Source: Chromera velia (Eukaryota; Sar; Chromeraceae). From it: a stretch of DNA of 64,000 nucleotides. Both the position numbers and the translations under genes were made by a program. The notes under the pieces are model-generated. The model ran no database searches. It was given only the letters and a program-made list of their open reading frames with translations, and was not told the origin of the DNA. The stretch is taken from contig JAHBMJ010004061.1 in the NCBI GenBank assembly GCA_018398765.1, positions 9,656 through 73,655 of the forward strand, in the 5' to 3' direction. This document shows, piece by piece, positions 24,629 to 35,168 of the stretch (its first letter is position 1; each line of letters starts with the position of its first letter).

Positions 24629-27403
24629 AATACGCAAAGAGAGAGAAGGAGGGAGAGAGCGTGCGCCTGTAGTTCATGTATGTTGCGCAAATGCGCCGTA
24701 CAACCACTCATAACTTCAGCCATGCAGTCCACTTCGTCAACTTTTTGATCCCGTTTGACTGACCATTTTCCCCTCTCTTTTTCTTCTTTCTTTTTGAATG
24801 CAGTCACTTTTTTTCATGTCCTTCACCCTCTCGTGAACAGGGTCGGGCAGGGGCCTTGATGAACTCGCATTTTTCTCTCATTTCTCTCATTGGCAGTTCT
24901 TCACGCTTCGTGTAAAAAGGGCATTTTGACCCCTGGAAATTGGCAGATTACTCTCTGTTTTCATGTTTTGTTGCTCGGAGGTATCACTGCACGCAAGCCC
25001 CTTTTCTCCATTTGAAAGCGCCGCGTCCCTCTTTCAGATTTTGAAATTCATTCTGTCGATTGGTCTGTCCGTCTTTTTTGTTTTTCATTTTTCTTCCATC
25101 AGGCAGATCGTTCGGGATGGGTTGTCAGATGACGGGAGACGGCTGCTGAATGGGCTGCTGTGTGCACGGTTGACTCTCTCTGTGCGTAGTCCTGTTGCGT
25201 TGTTGTACTTTGCGTGCGCTCGTTGGAGGCCCCAGCTGTGTGTCAAGTGCATGACTACAGTGCGACTGCCCGCCTGTGGTATTCTCGCAAAAAGGGCAGT
25301 GTACATGCGTATACCCATGTGTGGGGGAGCGCACTTGTGCATGTCAATCGCGGTGCACATGATGGGGAATCAATTAAATCTGGATTTTGCTAGGGGTTTT
25401 GAGAAATAAAGTCAGTTCCCGCACGTAGTGCCAAACGTACTGTTTCGTTGTCTAGTTCGTTGTACGAACGATAAGCTACGGTAGTGTGAGAGTCACGTAC
25501 TGGATAATGTAACATTATTAATTTCTCTTCAATTTTTTTAATTTTTCTGTTTGAAAGTCTAGCTAGGGGTATCACACAGAAAAAAAAAGTAAATAACTCT
25601 CTTTGTCAGATACTTTTCTTGTTTTTTTTTTTTGTCTAAAACTATCTAAAACAACTGTTGTTTAGCTGTTGCACGGATGTTGCACAAGTGTTGCAGGCAA
25701 AAAAAGAAAAGAAAAAGAAAAAAAAGTAGATAATTCGTTTTTCCAGAGACTTTTTTTCTTTTTCTTTTTTTTTTGCTGTGACATGCCTATAGAACTAGGC
25801 CTAGAAGTCTGATTTAAAATTTATGACCCACATATAGTTTGAAAATTGAGAGTCCAAGTTTCAAACTATATATAGAAATTAACTAGAAAAATTAAAGTAA
25901 ACTTTAAAAAAAATAATTTATGAGCAAGTTTAATTAAAAGCTATAGACTAGAAGCTACCTTAAAAGTCACTACATTATCCTTAAGAACTCACTATTAAAA
26001 AAATTATGCCATAAATAATTTGATTACCTTCAAGGCCTAGTTCAAGGCTTTTCTCTAGCCTTCCCTAAGTTGCGAGGACTGTGATTATGCCTGCATGCAT
26101 GCTAGGCTACATGATAATGCCTTCTAAAATACATAATTATCAACTGGGGATTCAACCCATATAGGTATGACATGGCATCACCTAGCTACGTATCTAACTA
26201 GCTATACCTAGAGCTATATTGGAAGCTACGCTCTAAGCTACGCTATCAATTTAATTAAACCACCAATTAATTCCTATATAGCTTAATTCAAAGGACCAGT
26301 GGCCCTCAATCTAGCTGCGTGAACCAACTATAATCAATTATCATGATGGTTAATCGCCTGTTTAGTCGTTCTTTAACTTTCAACGCTAGTCTCAACGAGG
26401 GTTGATAAAGAATGCAGTGCTGTTATGTAAAACCAATCTTTTCCTCGGAGAATCCTCGCCAAGCGTGCGCTGGCAGCACAGCTGGCATGCACACATTGAA
26501 GGCATGCATGATGAATGAGATTCATGCAATCACATGGCCACATTCCTTAGCACATCCCTGTCGACTCTCTCGATTCTATTTCTCAATCTCTTCTCTTTGC
26601 TTTTCATGTGCTTGCGCAGTCGGACCGGTTTTGTCTCTCCAGCTGTGTCGTCTCCTATACCAAATCAATGTCCATTTCGTTTTTTGACTTTACTTGAATT
26701 ACTAGATACAGCGGTCCCACAGAGACGCCTTTCTAAAACGCTCTTCTTCATAAAGGAAGGGCGGCCATTCTCAACATGATTCAGGAGCGTTCTTTCCGAC
26801 CGTTTCGTGCCCTCGATCCTCTCTCCTTCCGTAAACACGGAACACAACGCTGCCAAGCAAGGTATTGACAATGAATCGCCACACACTGTATTATGCAGTG
26901 ACTTCTTCAGAGATCAAAAGAACACGTCAGGACCAAGCAATTGGCAGCAGAATCGGCACAATGGCACGCTGTCATGCACGCAATCCCGAAAACAGAGAGG
27001 GCAAAAGAACACGACGGCAAGACACCAAAAACACGCCGTCAAACATACAGAAGGCCTCGGCAGAAAGAGCCATTCAAACCGACAGACACAGCCTACCAAA
27101 CCGATCGGTTGACCAATACGCTACCCCTCCCCGAGCAAGTGAACATGGCTGAATAAGAAAAAGACACGCACCCCCTTTTTCAGGGAATGACATGCTCCAC
27201 TGTTGTGTCAATTATTTGCGTCATGTCACTGGATCAGGAGGTAACCTCCCCCTCTCTCTCCGCCCTTCCCTCCTTCCCTCAGCCACATCAGTCCTTCAAT
27301 CCAACCATCTTGTTTTCTGCTCTCCTCTCGGCCCCTCCTGTAGTCACAGTAGAACAGAGTCTTCATCCCCCCCCTCCCCGTCCCAGTGTTGATCTCTAGT
27401 CAA
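24415..27403. other. Gene-poor region: microsatellites, AT-rich block with foldback, then mixed sequence
   Basis: (AC)n at about 24,480-24,530 and (CT)n at about 24,578-24,630 follow the RibA stop. A segment at 25,104-25,409 is open on the plus strand (QIVRDGLSDDGRRLLNGLL) and could be a late exon, but no family is evident. From 25,410 to 26,400 the sequence is AT-rich and non-coding, with A-rich/T-rich inverted tracts at about 25,695-25,780 that could fold into a hairpin. 26,400-27,180 has short open frames only; I see nothing convincing there. Confidence 0.4.
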
Positions 27404-28024
27404 TCACTCGACCGGGACCTCCTTCGTCGCCCCCTCCGGTGCGGGTGTCTTGGGGACAGACACCTCGAGGACCCCGTCCTTGAATACTGCCTTGATGTTC
27501 TCGAGGTCAGCGGAGTCGGGCAGACGGAGAGAGCGAGAAAACATTCCAGTCACACGCTCCTTGATGTGGAAGTCCCCATTTTTCTCCTCCTTCGCCTCTT
27601 CCCGACTGCCAGTCAGACGGAGAATATTCTCCTTCACTTCCACCTTGAGACCGTCCTTCTTCACCCCTGGAAGGTCAACCTCAATCAGGAGCTTGTCCTC
27701 CGCATCCCTGACGTCCCATCGAGGGGCAAAGAACCCGGTCTCCTTTTCCTTCGCTGGAGCCTCATCCCCCTTTCCCTGCTCGGGTGTCTGTGGTTCTGTT
27801 GGAAGCACGTTCCTGTAGACGCGATCCAGTTCTGCGTGGAGCCTCTGAAGCTCCGAGAACGGGTCCACTCGAAACGGATCCAGACGAGGAAAGCCGGGGA
27901 GATGGCGTCTGAGGGCGGTGACGGACAGATTCCTCACTGTGGGGGAAGAGATCAGAGCCTGCCCGCATCTCCTCAGGAGAATTTGGGAGGCCGGTAACAA
28001 GGAGTGGGAAGTACGAGACAACAT
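27404..28024 (-). CDS. Small heat-shock protein (HSP20 / alpha-crystallin), probably mitochondrial
   Basis: Complete 206-residue protein in a single exon, unlike the intron-rich neighbours; many stress genes are intronless. Residues 1-40 are rich in Ser, Arg and Leu without acids (MLSRTSHSLLPASQILLRRC), typical of a mitochondrial presequence. The alpha-crystallin domain runs from about residue 100: FFAPRWDVRDAEDKLLIEVD, LPGVKKDGLKVEV, ILRLTGSR, then FSRSLRLPDSADLENIKAVF and DGVLEVSVPK, the conserved GVLxVxxPK end. The C-terminal tail (TPAPEGATKEVPVE) lacks a clear I-x-I motif; VPV is the nearest. It is an ATP-independent holdase chaperone by family. I searched the 300 bases upstream for GAAnnTTC heat-shock elements and found none convincing. 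Confidence 0.93.
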   Translation of the reverse strand: MLSRTSHSLLPASQILLRRCGQALISSPTVRNLSVTALRRHLPGFPRLDPFRVDPFSELQRLHAELDRVYRNVLPTEPQTPEQGKGDEAPAKEKETGFFAPRWDVRDAEDKLLIEVDLPGVKKDGLKVEVKENILRLTGSREEAKEEKNGDFHIKERVTGMFSRSLRLPDSADLENIKAVFKDGVLEVSVPKTPAPEGATKEVPVE

Positions 28025-28798
28025 TTTCGTTGCCTTTTCTTTTTTCTTCCCTTCTCTCTGGGGATAGAGAGTTCTTGATGGAGTGAGATCCTCAGCGATT
28101 CAACAGACTTGCAACGTTTGAGAACGATACTTCTCCAAGCAATTGGTTAACCGACCACCAAAGTATCGATACTGCAACGCTGCTTACAAACTGGAATCTT
28201 GTCAGCTGAAATGACTGTCGTGAAACTCTCCCACTTGGACATGAGACACGACGAAATACAACGAGGCGATACGAGACGGCTTAAGTGAGACGAGACGGCT
28301 GAGACGGCCGGAAACGCGCCGAACTTCAACGCGCGCGCGTCGTAAAGGCTATAAAATGATTGATCAACTCACGGCCCGGCCCGGCCCGCGCCGTCACGCG
28401 TACGTACGCGCGTCGTAATCGTACGAACAGGAGAGTCTCGACAAGGGTCAGACAGGCCCCTTACGACGATGGTGACTGGGAGTGAACAATGACTAAATGG
28501 ATAGTAAATAGACACAATGCTTAGAAGACAAAGACTATGTGGTAGTAGATGCATATTGAAATTAGTGGAAATTACTTAAAATTGCATGTTTTGGAAAAAG
28601 GTATATGAATCCCCGAATCCTAGCTCGAATCATAAAACGAATGAAATTCAATACTTAGATTCGAAGTCACTGAAAGTTTATCTCTCGAACTTTACTGAAA
28701 AGACAAAACACAAATGTTTGAATTTCTGGGCCAATTCTTTGTTCGTGAAGGGTGTTGGATGAAATCTCAAGTTTTTCAACTATTTTCAACCTCTACCA
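28025..28798. other. Upstream region of HSP20 and AT-rich spacer
   Basis: 28,240-28,420 is CpG-rich, with alternating CG/GC words (GCGCGCGCGTCGT, CACGCGTACGTACGCGCG). A TATAAAA word lies on the plus strand at about 28,349, facing away from HSP20. From 28,480 the sequence becomes AT-rich with no open frame. Confidence 0.35.
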
Positions 28799-29267
28799 AC
28801 ATGTCGTATGCCAGGGGTGAGTAGGATGCTTTTTGCCCCCCCCTCTGCATAGGAGACCAGCGCTTTTCCACAAAAAACTCGTTCTTATAATTGGTAAGGA
28901 GTTAGAAGCTGAAACTTTGTGTAAGAAGACGTTGTAACGATAGAAAAAGAACTGTGAAATAGATTTTTTATATCATTTCTAGAAACATAAGTTGTCATAC
29001 AAATTTTTTTATTTTGAGGCCATTTTTTTACGGTTTTGAATAATAAAGAAAACGGTATAAAACTTACAAAATTTGTATGACAACCTATGTTTCTAGAAAT
29101 GATATAAAAAATCTGCTCCATAGTTCTTTTTTTATCGTTACAACGTCTTCTTACATAAAGTTTCAGCTTCTAACTCTTTACTAATTATGAGAACGAGTTT
29201 TTTACGGAAATGCGCCACTTTAGGAGGGCAAAAAGCACCCCACTCGCCCCCAGCATGCGGTGTGCCA
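28799..29267. repeat. Large imperfect inverted repeat (about 200-bp arms, about 60-bp loop)
   Basis: The left arm (28,799-29,008) and right arm (29,068-29,267) are near-complementary over their length. Matching blocks include GGTGCTTTTTGCC-type ends, AAAAAACTCGTTCT, GTTAGAAGCTGAAACTTTGT, AAGAAGACGTTGTAACGAT, ATATCATTTCTAGAAACATA and TTGTCATACAAATTT. There is no open frame. It may be a foldback element, and any transcript would form a long hairpin. Confidence 0.85.
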
Positions 29268-31074
29268 ATTTTTAGAAGTCTTTAATTCGGGTTGGGTTGA
29301 TCTTCTACTTTGTCTTCCACTTTATATATTCTCTTTTGACACCCTTATAATATTAATTCTTTCAGCTCATATTCTTTTCCTTCTACATTATTGTCTTCCA
29401 CTTTTATATTGATTTAATTTCTTATTGGTTTTCTTCTGCTTTATCTTCAGAGAATCTGCCTTTCTGTCTGTCACTTTATATTTAAATCAATATAATTCGG
29501 TGCTACACTCCATCATTTTTCTTCACGTCACTTGACGTAGCTACTGAGCATATGATCACTATGGTAGTTCAATTTTAAGTTCTCGTCTTCCCAGTTGTTT
29601 ACCTCTGCTTCTTCCTCTATATTAAATATGCTCCCCATGTCTGTCTTGATGTCTCTCTCCTAATCTGCCTCTTTATTAACCACTAAGTCTATCCTACTCT
29701 CTGCCATGTCCTCTACGAGGTCCTCTGCTACGTAACGGTTATCTATCACATTCTCTACCAGGTCCTCAGAGTCTGCCAAGTCTTCTGCTACGTTATCTGC
29801 CATGTCCTCTACCAAGTCCTCTGGCTAGTCCTCTGTCACGTTGTCTGCTAAGTTAATTGTCTTTCAACACTACTTCCTTTTCCTCTTCCATCTATTTTGA
29901 GACTTTTAATTATTTTTCCATGCCCTCTTCTATTCATTCTTCTATGATTCAACTAAACAGTCTTACTTGTTCGATATTAATATATACGGAGGGGTGCACC
30001 ACGTTCCATTATGATATTAAAACGTTATCTCATTTTTCTCCAGATGTGATGATGATGATGATGTACCACTTGTATGAAGTAGTGGCGGCGCGGACGCACT
30101 TTTTGTGGATAGCATGTAGTGCGCATGGCCCGGCCTCAAGGCTTAGTCATGGGACCGCCCGATGCCTAGCTGCCACTAAAATTAGAAAGGCTGCATGCTG
30201 CGCCATGTAGCAGTGTTATTTGATGACGTCACAGCCAGATTGTTGTGTGAGTCTTCAATGCACAAAGTGAATAGACCAAGACTGAACTGGCAGATTTCTC
30301 TGTCTTAAGTTTATGAGCCTCGTTATTTATTTGTAGTAATACCTATAACACCAGATCTGAAATAAATCCTCATTCCTTTTTTCCTTTCCTTTGATTTTCA
30401 AATACTATATAAGCTTTTATTAGGCCAAATATACTTGGAAGTTATATCCTGCTACTAAGCCTAATTGGAAGTCCATAACAGTTATAAAGTTGTGGTTACC
30501 AGTAATTAGTAGTATGCAATAAAATAGCAAATACTATGTTTCATACCTGTATTTACAGACTCCGAAATTGTGAATGCATGCATGTCAGATTTTTTTTTAC
30601 ATGCAGAAGCCGGTTGGGGACGCTTTCATATGCACGTGCACCCCCCGGCCCCAGCCCTTACATGGTGCAGGCCGGCCGCTAGGCTGGCCGCCGCAAAGGT
30701 AAGTTTAGTCAGGTCAGGTTTAATCTGGCGACAGATAGACATAGCAGGAAGGCCTTAGGGCGGAACATATCAATCAATCAATCAATCAATCTAACCTCTA
30801 GCCTACTAACCTAGCTTAATTTAACTGCCATGCAGGTCTCCAAGGTCGGTTAGGTTTAGGTTTTAACTTACTTTCCATATACTGGCTCACTTAGTATTGG
30901 CTGTATTATGTAACAACAGTAATATAATAGTGTTGCGCGATTCCGATCATATATGGTGACTCTGAACCGGAAAAAGCTCCTACCCAACCATCAAGAACCA
31001 AGAGATCTCGCCGGGTTTCACTTGCCTCTCGTTCATCCTTTTTGCCACGCAGCTGCAGCGCTCTCTAGCTCCTA
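29268..31074. other. AT-rich non-coding stretch
   Basis: 29,680-29,850 is a degenerate tandem of words like TCTGCCATGTCCTCTACCAAGTCCTC (units of about 24-27 bases). (ATCA)n occurs at 30,770-30,792, and a GC-rich palindromic patch (GGCCGGCCGCTAGGCTGGCCGCC) at about 30,670-30,694. No exon was recognised. Confidence 0.4.
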
Positions 31075-32211
31075 CTAGATGTCCACAAGCGCTTGTGCCA
31101 TTGCACTGATCAGAAACCTGTATGTGATCTTGTTGGGCACTACCCCCCCTTGCTTCATCTTATCGAAAAGCTGCAGCGCTCTTTCCCATTGACTGCCTCC
31201 GGCCGCGTTCGCCATTGCACTAATCAGAGAGGTGTACGTTTTGTCGTTGGGATCTACCCCCCTTTGCTTCATCTCATGGAAAAACTGCAGCGCTCTTTCC
31301 CACTGACTGCCTCCGGCCGCGTTTGCCATTGCACTAATCAGAGAGCTGTACGTGATCTCATCACACTTTACCCCTCCTTGCTTCATCTCATCGAAAAGCT
31401 ACAGCGTTCTTTCCCACTGACTGCCTCCGGCCGCGTTCGCCATTGCACTAATCAGAGAGCTGTACGTGAACTTGTCACACTCTACCCCTTCTCGCTTCAT
31501 CTCATCGAAAAGCTGCAGCGCTCTTTCCCACTGACTCCCCCCGGGCGCTTTTGCCATTGCACTGATCAGTGCATTGTACGTTCTATCGTCACACTCTACC
31601 CTGTCTTGCTTCATCTCATTGAAAAGCTGCAGCGCTCTTTCCCACTAACTGCCGCCGGCCGCGTTCCCCATTGCACTAATCAGAGAGGTGTATGTTCTGT
31701 CGTTAGGCTCTACCCCCCCTTGCTTCATCTGTTCAAAAAGCTGCAGCGCTCTTTCCCACTGACTGTCTCTGGCCGCGTTCGCCATTGCACTAATCAGAGA
31801 GGTATACGTTCTGTCGTTAGGCTCTACCCCCCCGTGCTTCATCTGTTCAAAAAGCTGCAGCGCTCTTTCCTACTGACTCCCTCCGGGCGCTTTTGCCAGT
31901 GCACTAATCAGAGAGGTGTACGTTCTGTCGTTAGGCTCTACCCCCCCTTGCTTCATCTGTTCAAAAAGCTGTAGCACTCTTTCCCACTGACTGCCTCTGG
32001 ACGCGTTCGCCAGTGCACTAATCAGAGAGCTGTACGTGATCTCGTCACACTCTACCCTCCCTTGCTTCATCTATTCAAAAAGCTGCAGCGCTCTTTCCCA
32101 CTGACTGCCCCCAGCCGCGTTCGTCATTACACTAATCAAAGAGTTATATGTGATCTCGTCACACTCTACCCCCTCTTGCTTCATCTCATCGAAAAGCTGC
32201 AGCGCTCTTTC
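31075..32211 (-). pseudogene. Downstream half of the PPR array, interrupted by in-frame TAG codons
   Basis: This continues the PPR protein of 32,212-33,666 in the same frame with no insertion or deletion. In-frame TAG codons sit at 32,212-32,214, 32,071-32,073, 31,870-31,872, 31,645-31,647 and 31,399-31,401. Comparison with neighbouring units shows two replace Trp (TGG, in GSQWER) and three replace Gln (CAG). Ten further 38-residue units are readable before the frame ends in two TAGs at 31,075 and below, after ITYRFLISAMAQALVDI. It is a decayed tail, or, less likely, one read through. Confidence 0.7.
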
Positions 32212-33666
32212 CTACTGACTCCCCCCGGGCGCTTTTGCCAGTGCACTAATCAGAGAGGTGTACGTTCTGTCGTTAGGCTCTACCCTCCATTGTTTCATCT
32301 CATCGAAAAGCTGCAGCGCTCTTTCCCACTGACTGCCTCCGGCCGCGTTCGCCGTTGCACTAATCAGAGAGGTGTATGTTCTGTCATCACACTCTACCCC
32401 TCCTTGCTTCATCTGTTCAAAAAGCTGCAGCGCTCTTTCCCACTGACTGCCTCCGGCCACGTTCGCCATTGCACTAATCAGAGAGTTGTACGTTCTGTCG
32501 TTAGGCTCTACCCCCCCTTGCTTCATCTCATCGAAAAGCTGCAGCGCTCTTTCCCACTGACTGCCTCCGGCCGTGTTCGCCATTGCACTAATCAGAGAGC
32601 TGTGCGTGATCTTGTCACAATCTACCTTCCCTTGCTTCATCTGTTTACAAAGCTGCAGCGTTCTTTCCCACTGACTGCCTCCGGACGCGTTCCCTATTGC
32701 GCTGATCAGTGCATTGTACGTTCTGTCGTCACACTCTACCCTGTCTTGCTTCATCTCATCGAAAAGCTGCAGCGCTCTTTCCCACTGACTGCCTCCGGCC
32801 GCGTTCGCTATTGCACTAGTCAGAGAGGTGTACGTTCTGTCGTCACACTCTACCCCCCCTTGCTTCATCTGTTCAAAAAGCTGTAGCGCTCTTTCCCACT
32901 GACTGCCTCCGGCCGCGTTCGCCATTGCACTAATCAGAGAGGTGTATGTTCTGTCGTCACACTCTACCCCCCCTTGCTTCATCTGTTCAAAAAGCTGCAG
33001 CACTCTTTCCCACTGACTGCCCCTGGCCGCGTTCGTCATTGCACTAATCAGAGAGTTGTACGTTCTGTCGTTAGGCTCTACCCCCCCTTGCTTCATCTCA
33101 TCGAAAAGCTGCAGCGCTCTTTCCCACTGACTGCCTCCGGCCGCGTTCGCCATTGCACTAGTCAGAGAGCTGTACGTGATCTCGTCACAATCTACCCCCC
33201 CTTGCTTCATCTGTTCAAAAAGCTGCAGCGCTCTTTCCCACTGACTCCCCCCGGACGCTTTTACCATTGCACTAATCAGAGAGTTATACATGATCTTGTT
33301 AGGCTCTATCTTCTTTTGCTTTAGTTTTTCGAACAGCTGCAAGGCTTCTTTCCACTTCCCTTGCTTGCCTGCCCTCGAGATGCGGGAGGTGTAGCTCTTC
33401 AAAATGTTTAATTCGGCAGTACACTTGAGATTTCTCCTTTGCCCCCTTCCGAGTGGAGCAGGCGCCGAATCCCTACTCATCCGTCTCTGAACACCCCCAC
33501 CCAGGTTGTTTCTACCCCCCACCCTCGTTTGAGACACTTGACGGACAGGGTTCAATTTGGTCTCTCTATGTTGCTGAACACTAGACCAATTACCTTCTCT
33601 GTCTCTCTCGTGCCTGTCCGAGTTTTGGGCTGAGCCCCCAAAACTTCTGCCGTCTCTCCATCTCAA
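32212..33666 (-). CDS. Pentatricopeptide-repeat (PPR) protein with 38-residue units
   Basis: RNA-binding helical-repeat protein, by family usually acting on organelle transcripts. The frame opens with a basic, low-complexity N-terminal region of about 100 residues (rich in Arg, Gln, Gly, Ser), then a 35-residue unit (GKWKEALQLFEKLKQKKIEPN) and nine to ten near-identical 38-residue units of the form x-I/R-T-Y-x-S-L-I-S-A-M-A-N-A-A-G-G-S-Q-W-E-R followed by ALQLFEQMKQGGVECD. Compared with classic PPR, three residues (GGS) are added between helices A and B. Units differ mainly at position 5 (N, S, T) and the last position (D, N), the two code positions of PPR proteins. The frame ends at a TAG replacing Trp, and the array continues beyond it. 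The start used is the first in-frame ATG, but a leader exon may lie upstream (33,724-34,101). Confidence 0.8.
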   Translation of the reverse strand: MRWRDGRSFGGSAQNSDRHERDREGNWSSVQQHRETKLNPVRQVSQTRVGGRNNLGGGVQRRMSRDSAPAPLGRGQRRNLKCTAELNILKSYTSRISRAGKQGKWKEALQLFEKLKQKKIEPNKIMYNSLISAMVKASGGSQWERALQLFEQMKQGGVDCDEITYSSLTSAMANAAGGSQWERALQLFDEMKQGGVEPNDRTYNSLISAMTNAARGSQWERVLQLFEQMKQGGVECDDRTYTSLISAMANAAGGSQWERALQLFEQMKQGGVECDDRTYTSLTSAIANAAGGSQWERALQLFDEMKQDRVECDDRTYNALISAIGNASGGSQWERTLQLCKQMKQGKVDCDKITHSSLISAMANTAGGSQWERALQLFDEMKQGGVEPNDRTYNSLISAMANVAGGSQWERALQLFEQMKQGGVECDDRTYTSLISATANAAGGSQWERALQLFDEMKQWRVEPNDRTYTSLISALAKAPGGSQ

Positions 33667-33723
33667 CCTCGGCCGGAGAGATGCGAAGCCGTCTCCACGT
33701 ATCGGGGCGCCCGTTGGTTTATT

Positions 33724-34101
33724 TTAGCTGCCTCTTTTTAAGTCTCCACCCGTTCTGGTGCCCCTCTTCATCTGGCCGTTTCCCTGCCTACCTAGGGAAA
33801 GAGGCCGTTCCACTCGTCTCTCTGCCTTTCCTCCTCGTCGTTCTGGAGACGGCAGTCGGCTTTTGCCGTCTCCAGCAATGGCTGACAGTTGCACGTGAGC
33901 ATCGAACTTCACATGAATTCTTTGCCTCGCATGAGAAAACTCTACGGATGTAACCAGAAAAGAAGCAGAGGCCAACCGCCACTGCGACGTCGGTAGAGAC
34001 GCAAAAGACGCCAGCCCCACAGTCTCCGAGAAAATGACGAGACAGGCGAGGAAAAAAAAGAGAAGACACATTGCATCAATGCCAAGAGGGTTTGCGGACA
34101 C
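33724..34101 (-). CDS. Candidate leader exon with signal-peptide-like start upstream of the PPR gene
   Basis: This 125-codon frame lies just upstream of the PPR frame, in the same phase, separated by one TAA at 33,724-33,726. It begins MSANPLGIDAMCLLFFFLAC, continues LVIFSETVGLASFASLPTS and becomes basic. A hydrophobic stretch followed by a Ser/Arg-rich, acid-poor segment with F-A-S is the plan of bipartite plastid targeting in algae with complex plastids. It could be spliced to the PPR exon across the stop, but the gap is short and no convincing donor/acceptor pair was settled. It may also be chance. Confidence 0.3.
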   Translation of the reverse strand: MSANPLGIDAMCLLFFFLACLVIFSETVGLASFASLPTSQWRLASASFLVTSVEFSHARQRIHVKFDAHVQLSAIAGDGKSRLPSPERRGGKAERRVERPLSLGRQGNGQMKRGTRTGGDLKRGS

Positions 34102-34725
34102 CTTAAAGACGCGAGCACCGCTTCAAACTGGTCAATTCACATTCGTCAGGCTCTCTCAGAGTTCAGCAGTAAGAACGATGCAGAGTAGACAGGGATGTAA
34201 CTACTCAGACGTCTCGAAAACTATTCGAGATAGCCTGCTGCTAGGGAGACTGAAGTGTCAGACGACATTCAAGGGTCATAGGAAGAGCCACCTTCGAGAC
34301 ATCATGTTCAAAATTGACATGACACAATGTTGCAGCAACTTCGATCCTATCTCTTCTCCTTCAAATTCTGTAGCTCTTCAATGGTTCAGAACATGCATGG
34401 CCCCGGAAAGCGTAGCGTGGGGCACTTAGAAAACAGACTTCTGAGCCCACGCGCCATGCATGCATGCAGCTCGGAAAGCGAAGCTGATATCTTTCGCGGC
34501 AGAAGCAGTTTCAGATTCGGTCTATACTACATGAGGGGGGAGAGAAAGCCAAGAGAGCAACCACGAGGAGAGTGTTCCTTTGCCAGTGCTGGGGCTATTA
34601 CTGCGGCACAGGCACCGAGGAACACTGACGGCGATTGGGAGTAAATGGAGAACCTAAGTTTTGAAACTAAAAAAAAAAAAAAATCAGATTAATATCAACT
34701 TAAAAACAAAAAAAAATTAGAGCGC

Positions 34726-35168
34726 TGCTTTGTCCCTTCTGTCCGGCCACCTTATGGCGTCCAGACAGAAGATAAAGCGAGGATAAGAACCTTAAGAAAA
34801 ATCTAATCTAGAAGAGGAACATGAGCAACACTCAGTCAGGCAACAGTTTACAGAAAGTTTATCTCTAGAGCAATCTGAGATTTCAATCAGCTAGATTCAT
34901 TCTTTGCTCATTCCTCTCTCTGAGACTCTAGAGCTTTCTTGATCTGTGATGAACAAACATCAGACTCAAACAATGTTATCCGTTGCTCGAGTAACATGTT
35001 GTATGCTTGAATACAAAGGTCAGACTCGATCGACTTCAACAACTTTGATCGACGCGCGACACGTATCAAACAAAGCGCGGCGGCGGAGCCTGGCGTCAAC
35101 ACGCGGGCTCATTCAGATACAGCGCATGCGAGGGTCCAGAGGGCGGCGCCACAGGGTAGGACTCCACA
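34726..35168 (-). repeat. Long terminal repeat, left copy (443 bp)
   Basis: Begins TGCTTTGT and ends GGACTCCACA. It aligns end to end with 40,051-40,506, with scattered substitutions and small indels, the largest being about 13 bases near the centre (absent here, present as tattatacacggt-type sequence in the right copy). A short hairpin (TTCTGTC...GACAGAA) lies at its start. Confidence 0.85.

Noticed and set aside
28025-28330. Heat-shock elements upstream of HSP20
   Set aside because: No run of GAAnnTTC units was found; nearby GAA and TTC words have the wrong spacing.
31093-32886. Long plus-strand frames (293 and 274 residues) with regular repeats such as HLIEKLQRSFPLTASGRV
   Set aside because: They are the antisense shadow of the minus-strand PPR array; the minus frame matches PPR helices and the plus frame matches nothing.
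31075-33380. Regular 114-bp repetition resembling a CRISPR or satellite array
   Set aside because: The period equals 38 codons of a protein repeat and there are no constant repeats with unique spacers.
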